Part shown: positions 43,045 through 51,451 of the stretch, one piece after another
How positions within the stretch are numbered: position 1 is the first letter of the stretch
Layout: each line of letters begins with the position of its first letter
NCBI RefSeq assembly: GCF_014649735.1
Contig: NZ_BMTP01000010.1
Span: 217,055-281,054, forward strand
DNA length: 64,000 nt
Direction of reading: 5' to 3'
Origin: Streptomyces lavendofoliae
GTDB lineage: Bacteria; Actinomycetota; Actinomycetes; Streptomycetales; Streptomycetaceae
The notes under the pieces: generated by a model
Databases searched by the model: none
The model's input: only the letters and a program-made list of their open reading frames with translations
Told to the model about the DNA's origin: nothing
Program-made: the position numbers and the translations under genes

Positions 43045-43629
43045 TCAGGGGCCGGTCCCGGGCCCCCGGTGCGCGTCGTGCCGCAACGGCGTGAGCTGCT
43101 CGATGTCGTAGCGGCCGCGCAGCGCGGCGATCGCCGCGTGGTCCGGGGGCCCGTCCCGGTCGAGGATCGCGATCAGCTCCTCGAAGTACCGCTCGTGGTC
43201 CGGGGGAGGGGACGCCTGGAAGAACATCCTGGCGGGCTCGTCCGTACGGTTGGCGAAGGCGTGCGGACAGCCCGGCGGGACGACGATCACCGTGCCGGGC
43301 GTGGCCCGGACGGTGCGCCGGCCGGACGGCGACTCCCAGTGCCGCCAGTCGTCACCCGTCCGCACCCGCGGCTCGAACGCCAGGACGTCCAGCTCCCCTT
43401 CGAGGATGTAGAACAACTCCTCGCTGCGGGCGTGCACATGGGCCCCCACGTCGAACCCCGGGGGCACCACCACCTCGAAGCTCGACGCCGCCCGGGAGTG
43501 CTCACCCGTCACCTTGAAGGTGACCTCGTGGGCGGGAGAGCGCAGCGTGCGGCCGTGCCCTCTCGGTACCAGCAACCCGTCGGGGGCGTCGGACAGCAGA
43601 GCCGCCGGTGCCCCCTGGTGCGCGGTCAC
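43045..43629 (-). CDS. Cupin monooxygenase-like protein of the rppA operon (MomA-like)
   Basis: A 194-residue cupin. The metal-site strand is 'DVGAHVHARSEELFYILEGE' with the G(X)5HXH(X)3-4E(X)6G-like spacing near residues 62-80, and the second motif 'PGTVIVVPPGCPHAFAN' near 112-128. In S. coelicolor the equivalent third gene of the rppA operon encodes a cupin that oxidises 1,3,6,8-tetrahydroxynaphthalene to flaviolin; position and family match here. Starts at a GTG overlapping the P450 stop (GTGA), so it is translationally coupled. Confidence 0.85.
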   Translation of the reverse strand: MTAHQGAPAALLSDAPDGLLVPRGHGRTLRSPAHEVTFKVTGEHSRAASSFEVVVPPGFDVGAHVHARSEELFYILEGELDVLAFEPRVRTGDDWRHWESPSGRRTVRATPGTVIVVPPGCPHAFANRTDEPARMFFQASPPPDHERYFEELIAILDRDGPPDHAAIAALRGRYDIEQLTPLRHDAHRGPGTGP

Positions 43630-44855
43630 CAGGTCACCGGAAGGGACTCGGGCCCACGGATGAGCGCCCCGCGGCGGAACCGCACCTCTTCGACCGGGAC
43701 GGCGAAGCGCAGGCCGGGGAAGCGGTCCAGGAAGGCGTCCACCAGCAGCTCGGACTCCATCCGGGCGAGCATGGCGCCCACGCAGAAGTGCGGCCCGTAC
43801 CCGAACGCCACATGCGGGTTGGGGCTGCGGTCGAAGTCCAGCGCCTCGGGCGCGGGAAAGACGTCCGGGTCACGGTTGGCCGCCAGGTACGAGACGTACA
43901 CCGGCTCGCCGGCCCGGATCCGCACCCCGGCCACCGTCACGTCCTCCCGGGCGATCCGGGACAGGCCGACGGCGCTGCGGTGCGGGATGTACCGCAGCAA
44001 CTCGTCGATGGCGCGCGGGCGGATCGCCGGCTCGGCACGCAGCCGGGCCAGGTGTTCCGGGTGGGTGAGCAGGACGAACAGCATGTTGCCGCAGTTGTTG
44101 GTGACCGCCTCGCCGCCGATCTGGATCAGCAGCGCGAGCCCCACCGCCTCCGAGGACGTGATCTCGCCGTTCGCCACGGCGGTGCCGAGCAGACCGATGA
44201 CGCTCTCCTCGTCGTCGCCGTCGTCGCCGTCGCGCGGCTGGCTCAGCAGGTCGGCGAAGTAGGCGCACATGTCCTCCTTGGCCCGCTGACTGCGCTCGAC
44301 GCCGTGGGCCGAGGACAGGATCAGGTTCGTCCACTCGTGCATCCGCGGCCGGTCGATCGGCGGCACGCCCATCAGCTCGCACACCACGGCCAGCGGGAAC
44401 GGGCCCAGCAGCCGCTCGGTGAGGTCGGCCGGCGGTCCGTCGGCCAGCACCTCCTCGACCAGCTCGTCCAGGAGCAGCCGGGCCCGCTCGCGCAGCCGCT
44501 CCACACCGCGCGTGGTGAAGGCGGGCGCCACCGCCCGGCGCAGCCGGGTGTGGTCGGGCGGGTCCTCGAACCCCACCGCCCCGTCGACCGGGACGAAGTG
44601 CGGAGCCAGCCGCGTGACGTCGTTCTCGACGACCAGCTTCCGGCTGAAGCGCGGATCGTTCGTCACCGACCTGACGTCGTCGTAGCGCGTCACGAGCCAC
44701 GCCCAGCCGTCGCCGTTGGGCAGCTTGATCCGCGTGATCGGACCCTCGCGCATCAGCTCCGCGAGCACCGGGTCGAACTCCACCCCGAAAAGGTCCAGGG
44801 CGGGCCAGTGGCGCACGGGCGGCAGCGCGGCCGTGGTCGTCGTCTCATCCAACAC
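43626..44855 (-). CDS. Cytochrome P450, CYP158A-like, flaviolin-coupling
   Basis: A 409-residue soluble P450. The haem loop 'FGYGPHFCVGAMLAR' places the thiolate ligand at C358; 'ERxR'-type 'ELLRYIPHR' near 290 is the ExxR helix. The I-helix reads 'IQIGGEAVTNN', lacking the usual Thr before the bulge and having Ala there, as in S. coelicolor CYP158A2, which couples flaviolin into dimeric and trimeric pigments. The C-terminal 'GALIRGPESLPVTW' is almost diagnostic. The GTG at 44855 has GGAGG 9 nt upstream and overlaps the rppA end by 11 nt; an upstream GTG (44879) is less well placed. Confidence 0.92.
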   Translation of the reverse strand: MLDETTTTAALPPVRHWPALDLFGVEFDPVLAELMREGPITRIKLPNGDGWAWLVTRYDDVRSVTNDPRFSRKLVVENDVTRLAPHFVPVDGAVGFEDPPDHTRLRRAVAPAFTTRGVERLRERARLLLDELVEEVLADGPPADLTERLLGPFPLAVVCELMGVPPIDRPRMHEWTNLILSSAHGVERSQRAKEDMCAYFADLLSQPRDGDDGDDEESVIGLLGTAVANGEITSSEAVGLALLIQIGGEAVTNNCGNMLFVLLTHPEHLARLRAEPAIRPRAIDELLRYIPHRSAVGLSRIAREDVTVAGVRIRAGEPVYVSYLAANRDPDVFPAPEALDFDRSPNPHVAFGYGPHFCVGAMLARMESELLVDAFLDRFPGLRFAVPVEEVRFRRGALIRGPESLPVTW

Positions 44856-45978
44856 GGGTCGGTTCCTCCGCCAGGGCACGGTCCGGCACGTCCGCGATCA
44901 CGCGGGTGCCCAGACGTTCGGACGCGCGGTCGGAGACGGTCCAGCGGCCGAGCGACATCTCGGCCGTGATCCCGGGACCGAACCCCGCGAGCAGACCGCG
45001 TGCCGTGGGGTGCGCGCTCCCCTCGTCGAACAGCCGCCGCAGCGCGTCCAGGACGACGGCACTCGCGATGTTCCCGTACTCGGTCAGCGTGGCCCGGCTG
45101 AAGCGGAACGCCTCGGCGGGCACGCCCAGGAATTTGCTCAGGTCGTCCAGGATCCTGGGACCACCCGCGTGGATGATGTAGAAGTCCAGGTCCGAGGCGT
45201 CCCAACCGTGCTGCCCCGCCAGGTCCTTGAGCGCCGGAGCCAACGGTTCCATGGTGGCCGGCACCCGCTTGTCGAGCTTGAAGTGGAAGCCGGTGGAGCG
45301 TACGTCGTACGCGATCCAGTCCTCCGTGTCGGGTACCAGGTACGAGCCGTTGCGCTCCAGCGTCACGCCCGTCCCGCCCTGGCCCCGCATCACGGCGGCC
45401 GCGAGGCCGTCGCCGAACAGGCCGTTGGACAGCAGGTTCCCGACGCCGAGGTCGGTCGGCTGGTAGCACAGCGAGCAGAACTCGCACGCCACGATGAGCG
45501 CGTTCGCCTCCGGGTAGGCGGTGCAGAAGTCGTGTGCCCGGTTGATCGCCGCGCCGCCCGCCGCGCAGCCGAGCTGGGCGATGGGTACCTGGCGGGTGTC
45601 GCTGCGGAAGCCCATGGTGTTGATGAGCCAGGCCGTGAGCGACGGCATCATGAAGCCGGTGCACGAGACGTAGATGATCACATCGATGTCCGCGGCCCGG
45701 AGCTCCGCGTCCTCCAGCGCCCGGTTGATCACCGCGGGCACCCGGGCCTTGGCCTCGGCCTCGTATATCCGGTTCCGCACATCGAATCCGTCGTGCCGCA
45801 GCGTCTCCTCGATGGGACGCAGGAGGTGCCGCTTCTGGACGCCGGTGTTCTCCATCAGCCGCAGAGCCAGCTGCAGCTGCGGATGGTCCGCGTGGATGGT
45901 CCGCGCCAGGTCGAGCGTCTGTTGCATGGTGATGACGTGCTCGGGGACGGAGACCGCGGGTCTGCACAACGTGGCCAT
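44845..45978 (-). CDS. rppA: Type III polyketide synthase RppA (1,3,6,8-tetrahydroxynaphthalene synthase)
   Basis: A 377-residue chalcone-synthase-fold enzyme that condenses five malonyl-CoA into 1,3,6,8-tetrahydroxynaphthalene. The triad falls at exactly the RppA positions: C138 ('AQLGCAAGGAAIN'), H270 ('FYIIHAGGPR') and N303 ('TEYGNIAS'). Y224, which matters for starter selection in RppA, is also present. It heads an operon with the P450 and cupin. The product oxidises to flaviolin and polymers that colour and UV-protect the mycelium. Start ATG at 45978. Confidence 0.96.
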   Translation of the reverse strand: MATLCRPAVSVPEHVITMQQTLDLARTIHADHPQLQLALRLMENTGVQKRHLLRPIEETLRHDGFDVRNRIYEAEAKARVPAVINRALEDAELRAADIDVIIYVSCTGFMMPSLTAWLINTMGFRSDTRQVPIAQLGCAAGGAAINRAHDFCTAYPEANALIVACEFCSLCYQPTDLGVGNLLSNGLFGDGLAAAVMRGQGGTGVTLERNGSYLVPDTEDWIAYDVRSTGFHFKLDKRVPATMEPLAPALKDLAGQHGWDASDLDFYIIHAGGPRILDDLSKFLGVPAEAFRFSRATLTEYGNIASAVVLDALRRLFDEGSAHPTARGLLAGFGPGITAEMSLGRWTVSDRASERLGTRVIADVPDRALAEEPTRVG

Positions 45979-46308
45979 GGGGTAAGCCCTTTCGTCGCGT
46001 TTGCTCTCAAAGGATCCGCGATGGGCGATCGTCGCGCGCGTCGAAGGAGACCCGGCCGGTTACGTCGAACCGGTGACGCGGCACCACCGGCCCCCGGAGC
46101 ACGGCGGCGGCGGTCCCCGGGCATATGCCGCCGGAACGCGGCAGGCCGGGCGCGCACCGCCACGCCCGTGCGGAGCACATCCGCCGCCGTCACGCCAACG
46201 CCGGGCGTTGCGCCCGCCCGGCGGGGGGACCCGTACGGGGACCGTCCGTTCCCCCGTTCGGAGGTGCAGTGGGTGCTCCGCCGCAAGGGGGCGGCGGAGC
46301 ATGAACGC
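45979..46308. other. Divergent intergenic region between rppA and the accE-like gene
   Basis: 330 nt that must contain the leftward rppA promoter. It is uniformly GC-rich; I see no gene, operator palindrome or promoter that I could support. One forward frame is open through it into the accE-like gene but has no family resemblance upstream of 46309. Confidence 0.5.
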
Positions 46309-46530
46309 ATGCCCCTCCACCTCCGCATCGTCCACGGCCGCCCCACCCCCACCGAGCTCGCGGCCCTCACCGCCGTCCTGAGCGCGCTCGCGTGCCGGAC
46401 CGGGGCGGAGGGCCCCCGCACCGGCCCGGCGTCGCGCCGGGCGGAATGGGACCGCGGCTGGCGGGCCCACCCGGCCCCCGGGTCGTGGCGCGCCCGCTTC
46501 GGCTCCCGCCCCCGCCACCCGCACCATTGA
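46309..46530 (+). CDS. accE: Acyl-CoA carboxylase epsilon subunit-like small protein
   Basis: A 73-residue protein with the epsilon-subunit pattern: N-terminal 'LRIVHGRPTPTELAALTAVL' (strand, then HGxPTxxELAAL helix) and a C-terminal 'W...GWRAHPAPGSWRARFGS'-like tail. In Streptomyces the epsilon subunit stabilises and activates the carboxyltransferase complex that makes malonyl- or propionyl-CoA derivatives, and its gene usually adjoins the beta subunit. Here it is orphan, divergent from rppA and 3 nt before the phosphoesterase gene. GGAG lies 9 nt before the ATG. A GTG 15 codons upstream is possible. Confidence 0.68.
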   Translation: MPLHLRIVHGRPTPTELAALTAVLSALACRTGAEGPRTGPASRRAEWDRGWRAHPAPGSWRARFGSRPRHPHH

Positions 46531-46533
46531 GGG

Positions 46534-47076
46534 ATGAGGCCCACCAGCGACGTACGACTCCTCCTGACCTCCGACACCCATCTGCCCAGGCGGGCCCGGC
46601 GGCTGCCGGCGGAGCTCCTGACCGCCATCGAGGCCGCCGACGTGGTGCTGCACGCCGGTGACTGGGTGGACGTCGCGACCCTCGACCTGCTGGAGGCCCG
46701 CGCCGCGCGGCTGCTGGGCGTTCACGGCAACAACGACGGGCCCGAGCTGCGGGCCCGGCTGCCCGAGGTGGCGCGGGCCGAACTCGGCGGGCTGCGGTTC
46801 GGGATCGTCCACGAGACGGGGCCCGCGCAAGGCCGTGAACGCCGGTGCGAGGAGCGGTTCCCCGACCTGGACGTCCTGGTGTTCGGGCACAGCCACATCC
46901 CCTGGGACAGCACGGCCCCCGGCGGCCTGCGGCTGCTGAACCCCGGCTCGCCCACCGACCGCCGCCGCCAGCCCCACTGCACCTACATGACCGCCGTCGT
47001 CACCGCGGGCCGGCTGGCCGACGTACGCCTCCACCACCTGCCTCCGCGCCACCCGGTGGGCCCGGGGGCCCCGTAG
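46534..47076 (+). CDS. YfcE/MJ0936-type metallophosphoesterase
   Basis: A 180-residue calcineurin-like phosphoesterase. Metal ligands are in 'LLTSDTHLP' (DxH near 14-16), 'VVLHAGDWVD' (GD), 'GVHGNND' (GNxD/H), 'IVHETG' and 'LVFGHSHIPW' (GHSH). Typical length for the YfcE family, which hydrolyses small phosphodiesters; the substrate is unknown. It starts 3 nt after the accE-like stop, so the two are probably co-transcribed. Confidence 0.92.
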   Translation: MRPTSDVRLLLTSDTHLPRRARRLPAELLTAIEAADVVLHAGDWVDVATLDLLEARAARLLGVHGNNDGPELRARLPEVARAELGGLRFGIVHETGPAQGRERRCEERFPDLDVLVFGHSHIPWDSTAPGGLRLLNPGSPTDRRRQPHCTYMTAVVTAGRLADVRLHHLPPRHPVGPGAP

Positions 47077-47094
47077 AGCGGATACGGTGCTGCT

Positions 47095-48384
47095 GTGGTG
47101 ATCGACAGGGAGGACACGGCCGGGACGGCGCTGCTGCTGGCGGCCGCCCCCGTCGGCAAGGGACGACTGATCGACGCGGTGGGCGTGCTCCCCGCACTCG
47201 CCGCCGTACCGCCGGGCGCGCTGACCGGCACGGCGGCCGCGACACTGGTCGAGCTGGCCGACCCGCTCGACCCGCAGGCCGTCCTCACCCGCCTGCGGGC
47301 GGCCGTCGCCGCGCCCGGGCCGCTCTCGCTCTACATCGCCGGACAGCTCCACCTCGACCACCGGCAGCGCCTGCCGCACCTCGCCCTGGCGCGCACGGCG
47401 CCCACCACACTGCGCTACACGGCGCTGCCCTGGCACTGGATCGCCGGTGAGCTCAAACTCCGCCGCCCCGGCACGACCACGGTCGTCGTCGACCTGGTCG
47501 CCGACGACCCGACGTGGCGTCGGCTCACCGCGGACCGCGGGCTCCTCGCGCTCTGCCACGGCGTGCGGGTGTACGGCCGGGTCGTCCCTCCACCGGCGCG
47601 CCGGACGATCGCGAGCCCCGACTACCTCAAGGCCTGCGCGGCGATCTGGCGCAGCGGCGCGCGCCCGTCCCTGGCGGCACTCCACGAGCAGGTCGTCGCA
47701 CAGAGCGCGGCCGCACACGGCCCGGCCGCGCCGGGCGTGGCGCTGGTGTTCGCCGCCGACTTCCCGGCCTCGCCGTCGCCGGCTGCCGCGCCCCCGCTGT
47801 CGGTACCCCCGCTGTCCGCGTGTCCGCCGTCCGTACCGCCGGCGTACGCGCCCGCTGCGGCGCCCGCCCCGGCGGACCGGGACCCGGAGCCGGCGGCCGC
47901 GCCCCCGTCCGCGCCGGCGGTCCCGCCGGCGCGGCGGGAGAACGGCGCCGACCCGCTGCCGTCCATCCTGGCCGCCGCCGAGTCCGGCCGGCACGCCGAG
48001 GCGGCGGAGGCCGCCGCGGCCTGGGAGCAGCACGCCCACCGCACCCACGGCTCCGGCTCGCCCCAGGCGGTCCACTGGCTGGAGGTGCGCGCCGATCTGG
48101 CCCGCCTGGCCGGGGACCCGGCGGCCAGCTGCCGGCTGTGGATGGTCGCCGCGGAGGCCAGGCTGGCCCGTCGGCAGACCCTGGACGACCCCGAGGTCGA
48201 GGGCGCCGTCGACCGCGCCCACCACCAGTGGGAGCGGCTCCGCGACGGCGAGGCCGCCCGCGCGCTCGCCCCCGCCCTGATCGCCCTCCGCCGCCGGGTG
48301 CCCGGGCGCCAGCGCGGCGCGCTCCAGGTGCTCCAACGCCGGCTCGAACGCTGGCACGACACCACCGAAGATGTCATGCGCTGA
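47095..48384 (+). CDS. Hypothetical protein with Pro/Ala linker and helical repeat C-terminus
   Basis: A 429-residue protein starting at one of two adjacent GTGs. Residues 1-215 form an alpha/beta-looking domain ('LLLAAAPVGKGRLIDAVGVL', 'LSLYIAGQLHLDHRQ', 'TTTVVVDLVADDPTW', 'CHGVRVYGRVV'), somewhat reminiscent of caspase-like or peptidase C14-like domains but without a clear catalytic pair. Residues 225-285 are a Pro/Ala linker. Residues 290-420 are helical hairpins of tetratricopeptide type ('ADLARLAGDPAASCRLWMVA'). No function is assigned. It follows the phosphoesterase by 18 nt. Confidence 0.7.
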   Translation: MVIDREDTAGTALLLAAAPVGKGRLIDAVGVLPALAAVPPGALTGTAAATLVELADPLDPQAVLTRLRAAVAAPGPLSLYIAGQLHLDHRQRLPHLALARTAPTTLRYTALPWHWIAGELKLRRPGTTTVVVDLVADDPTWRRLTADRGLLALCHGVRVYGRVVPPPARRTIASPDYLKACAAIWRSGARPSLAALHEQVVAQSAAAHGPAAPGVALVFAADFPASPSPAAAPPLSVPPLSACPPSVPPAYAPAAAPAPADRDPEPAAAPPSAPAVPPARRENGADPLPSILAAAESGRHAEAAEAAAAWEQHAHRTHGSGSPQAVHWLEVRADLARLAGDPAASCRLWMVAAEARLARRQTLDDPEVEGAVDRAHHQWERLRDGEAARALAPALIALRRRVPGRQRGALQVLQRRLERWHDTTEDVMR

Positions 48385-48510
48385 CAGCCTGGCCGAAAGA
48401 TGTCCTCATCGGCCGCTCCTACGGTCATTTTTCGTACTGGCGGGCCGACTCTCCCTACCATGTGCCTCTCGTACGAACGACCCGACGGCACCCGAGCGGA
48501 TGAGGACTGG

Positions 48511-49323
48511 ATGGCACGCGAGTTGTGGAGCCCCGCGGAAATCGACACGACCGTGCCCAGCGTGGCGCGCATGTACGACTTCTTCCTGGGCGGCAGTGAC
48601 AACTACGAGTCCGACCGCGAGGCGTGCGAGCTCCTGCTGAAGCAGGTGCCGAGCACCAAGACGCTGGCGGTGAACAACCGGCGCTTCCTGCGCCGGGTCG
48701 TGCGCGTGCTCGCCAAGGAGTACGGAATTCGCCAATTCATCGACCACGGGTCCGGCCTGCCCACCCAGGACAACGTCCACCAGGTGGCCCAGGCCGTCGA
48801 CCCCGACGCCTCCGTCGTGTACGTCGACAACGACCCCATCGTCCTGGCGCACGGCCGCGCCCTCCTGGACGAGAACGACCGGACCGCGGTCATCCAGGCC
48901 GACATGCGCGACACCGACGGCATCTTCGGCCACGAGGAGACCAGGCGGCTGATCGACTTCAGCCGGCCGGTCGCGGCCCTGTTCGTGTCGGTGCTGCACT
49001 GCATCCCCGACGAGGACGACCCGGGCGCGCTGATCCGGCGGGTGGCCGAACGCCTCGTGCCGGGCAGCTTCCTGGTCGTGTGCCAGCTCGTCAGCGACCG
49101 TCCGGAGATCCGTGCCTTCGTGACCGACTTCATGGCGGAGGCCACCGACGGCCACTGGGGCCGGGTGCGCGAGGAGCACGAGGTCGCCGGGTTCCTCGAC
49201 GGTCTGGAGATCCTCGACCCGGGCCTGGTGGAGGTGTCGACCTGGCGCCCCGACAGCGACCTCGCCCCCGTCCAGCAGACCGACGAGTGGGTCGAGTGGG
49301 GTGGCGTCGCCAGAATCGGCTAG
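48511..49323 (+). CDS. DUF574-type SAM-dependent methyltransferase
   Basis: A 270-residue protein of the actinobacterial DUF574 methyltransferase family. Family marks: 'VARMYDFFLGGSDNYESDRE' near 18, the SAM-loop 'QFIDHGSGLPTQDNVHQVA' near 84, 'VVYVDNDPIVLAHGRALL' near 110 and 'FVSVLHCIPDEDDPGALI' near 155. Substrates are unknown; genes of this family are numerous in Streptomyces and often close to WhiJ-like regulators, as here. I chose the ATG at 48511 because GAGGA lies 5 nt upstream. Confidence 0.87.
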   Translation: MARELWSPAEIDTTVPSVARMYDFFLGGSDNYESDREACELLLKQVPSTKTLAVNNRRFLRRVVRVLAKEYGIRQFIDHGSGLPTQDNVHQVAQAVDPDASVVYVDNDPIVLAHGRALLDENDRTAVIQADMRDTDGIFGHEETRRLIDFSRPVAALFVSVLHCIPDEDDPGALIRRVAERLVPGSFLVVCQLVSDRPEIRAFVTDFMAEATDGHWGRVREEHEVAGFLDGLEILDPGLVEVSTWRPDSDLAPVQQTDEWVEWGGVARIG

Positions 49324-49387
49324 CCTCCCCGGCCGCGTGGCCGCCCAGCCGGATGGCAGGTGGTCGCGCCCGCGTCCGGCGCCGCCG

Positions 49388-50293
49388 TCAGGTGTAGCGC
49401 CGGATCCGCTCCTCCAGCAGCACCAGGGACTCCTTCGGAGTGAGAGCGCAGGCCCCCAGTCTGTCGAGCATGTCGCGGTACTGCTCGACGGTCTGGGGCT
49501 TCTGGCTGAAGGTGCTGTCCGTCAAGTGCTCGATGTAGACGGCGTCCTTGAGGTCGCCGAGCGCGAAACGCAGGTACGTCACGCCCGTCCCCACGCCCAC
49601 CGACGCGGTGACGTCCAGCGGCGCGACCTGCACGGTGATGTGGGGCCGCCGCATCAACGCGGCGAGGTGCTCCAACTGCTCCCGCATCACCCGCGGGCCA
49701 CCGACCGTGCGCATCAGCACCGACTCGTCGATCACGGCCCACAACCGGGGCGCGTCCCGCTGGTCGAGCTGGCGCTGTCGCTCCCGCCGCAGGTCCACCC
49801 GGCGGCGGACCTCGTGGGGGAGGAGCCGGGCGGGCCCCGACTCGATCACCGCACGTGCGTAGGACGAGGTCTGCAACAGGCCCGGCACGTAGAACGGCTC
49901 GTACGTGCGGATGATCGCCGCCGCTCCCTCCAGCGCGACCAGCGGTGTGAAGAAGTCGGACAGGACGTCACTGAAGGACCGCCACCAGTCGGTCCGGCGC
50001 GACTGGGCGACCAGCCGCTGGAACTCCGTGACCAGGTCCTCGTCCTCCACGCCGTACAGCCGCAACAGGGCCTCCGCGTCGGCGGGTTTGCACCCGTGGC
50101 GGCCCAGCTCGATCCTGCTGGTCTTCGACCGCGGGAAGCCGAGGCGCTGGTCGACGTCGGCGGGGTCGAGCCCCGCGTGCACGCGGAGTTCGCGCAGTTT
50201 GCCGCCCAGGATCAGCTTCAGGGCGGTCGGGTTGTTCTCGACCGCCCCGAGGGGCCGGACGAACAACGACGGGCTCCGTTCCGTAGCGGTCAT
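49388..50293 (-). CDS. WhiJ-like helix-turn-helix regulator with DUF5753 domain
   Basis: A 301-residue regulator. The XRE-type helix-turn-helix is at about 30-80 ('LGGKLRELRVHAGLDPADVD', 'SKTSRIELGRHG'). The C-terminal DUF5753 ligand-like domain spans 105-300 ('YEPFYVPGLLQTSSYARAVI', 'FWAVIDESVL'-like 'LWAVIDESVL'). Dozens of such paralogues occur in Streptomyces and influence development and antibiotic production, usually paired with a small DUF397 protein. The ATG at 50293 follows AGGAG; 14 codons upstream a further start exists. Confidence 0.9.
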   Translation of the reverse strand: MTATERSPSLFVRPLGAVENNPTALKLILGGKLRELRVHAGLDPADVDQRLGFPRSKTSRIELGRHGCKPADAEALLRLYGVEDEDLVTEFQRLVAQSRRTDWWRSFSDVLSDFFTPLVALEGAAAIIRTYEPFYVPGLLQTSSYARAVIESGPARLLPHEVRRRVDLRRERQRQLDQRDAPRLWAVIDESVLMRTVGGPRVMREQLEHLAALMRRPHITVQVAPLDVTASVGVGTGVTYLRFALGDLKDAVYIEHLTDSTFSQKPQTVEQYRDMLDRLGACALTPKESLVLLEERIRRYT

Positions 50294-50377
50294 CTTGACG
50301 CTCCTGCTCTGTGAGGACATGACAGTATCCAGCACAGGGTCCGGCGAACCAGAGCGCGGGGCGAACCGGTGGCCGGA

Positions 50378-50611
50378 TCAGTCCAGTACGGAATCGAAGT
50401 CGCCGTCGCGGGCTCCCGCGACGAAGGCGGCTATCTCGTCACGTGTGTAGATCAGGGCCGGCCCGTGGGGATCACGGGAGTTGCGGACGGCGACCCGGTC
50501 ACCGGGCAGCTCGGCCAACTCCACGCAGTTCCCGGTGGCGTTGCTGCGCCTGCTCTTGGTCCAGGTGACCGATCCCAGGGCCCCGGCCCGCATACCGTTG
50601 AAGAACTCCAC
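50378..50611 (-). CDS. DUF397 small protein, partner of the WhiJ-like regulator
   Basis: A 77-residue DUF397 protein with the family pattern 'TWTKSRRSNATGNCVELAEL' near 20 and 'VAVRNSRDPHGPALIYT', then 'EIAAFVAGARDGDFD'. It precedes the regulator gene on the same strand with 84 nt between. DUF397 proteins are thought to act with the cognate HTH protein. Start GTG at 50611 is the best spaced from AGGGG; GTGs and a TTG up to three codons upstream are alternatives. Confidence 0.87.
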   Translation of the reverse strand: MEFFNGMRAGALGSVTWTKSRRSNATGNCVELAELPGDRVAVRNSRDPHGPALIYTRDEIAAFVAGARDGDFDSVLD

Positions 50612-50763
50612 AACCACCAACCCCTGCCGTTTCGTTCAGGCGTTCCAGACAACCTTGACTGCAATCTCAGATGCAATTGCATTTTGCGTGCGGAGCCGAC
50701 GATACTCGTTCCAGATCGCCTGCCGCACCGTCGAACACCGAAGCCTGCAGGGGGACATGCCCA

Positions 50764-51252
50764 GTGACGGTTCACACGTCGGCCTTATCGCGTACGGACA
50801 CCGCGCTGCCGTGCGACGAGAATCTCGGCGCCTTCGCAGCCTGCGGGCTCGGCGGCTGCCCGAGGAGCGCGGGTCAGGCGCGGCGGTTCGTCAGGGCCAC
50901 GCTGACCTCATGGGCGCTGCCGTCACTCGTACCGGACATGGCGGTGGTCGTCAGTGAGCTCGTGACCAACGCCGTCCAGCACGGGCTGGCCACGTCGTCG
51001 TCGCCGCCCTCGGACAACCCGGTCTGGCTGGGGCTCTTCCGCTACCCCGATGTGGTGGTGTGTGCCGTGTCCGACCCGAGTTGCGACCCACCGCGACCGC
51101 GTACCGCGCACGACACCGCGGGGAACGGCCGGGGGCTCGGCCTGGTCGAGGCGCTGAGCGCGTCGTGGTCCTGGGACGCGGCCCCCCTGTGGGGCAAGAC
51201 CGTCTGGGCGTCCCTCGCCGTGCCCGGCGGCCCCACCCGGCCCCCCGTTTGA
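50764..51252 (+). CDS. HATPase (RsbW/AbaA-like) regulatory protein
   Basis: A 162-residue protein with a histidine-kinase-like ATPase domain of the anti-sigma type: N box 'AVVVSELVTNAVQHG' near 60, G1-like 'CAVSDPSCDPP' near 100 and G2 'NGRGLGLVEALSASW' near 120. It is divergent from the DUF397 and WhiJ-like genes, completing the three-protein arrangement described around abaA/whiJ loci. The start GTG at 50764 has AGGGGGA about 10 nt upstream. Confidence 0.85.
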   Translation: MTVHTSALSRTDTALPCDENLGAFAACGLGGCPRSAGQARRFVRATLTSWALPSLVPDMAVVVSELVTNAVQHGLATSSSPPSDNPVWLGLFRYPDVVVCAVSDPSCDPPRPRTAHDTAGNGRGLGLVEALSASWSWDAAPLWGKTVWASLAVPGGPTRPPV

Positions 51253-51451
51253 CTCGCGGCCCTACCCGCGCCGGCTGCTCGGCCCGACCCGCGGCCGTTC
51301 CCCCTCGCCCGACCCGCGGCGGTCCCGCCACGCTTGATCTCCGCCCCCGCCCCCGGGACCGGCGGTCACCCGCCGGTCTCCTCGCCCGTGCCGCGCGACA
51401 CGGCCGGCCCGCACGGCGCCCGGCGGCGACGTGCGGGCCGGCGGGCGCGCG

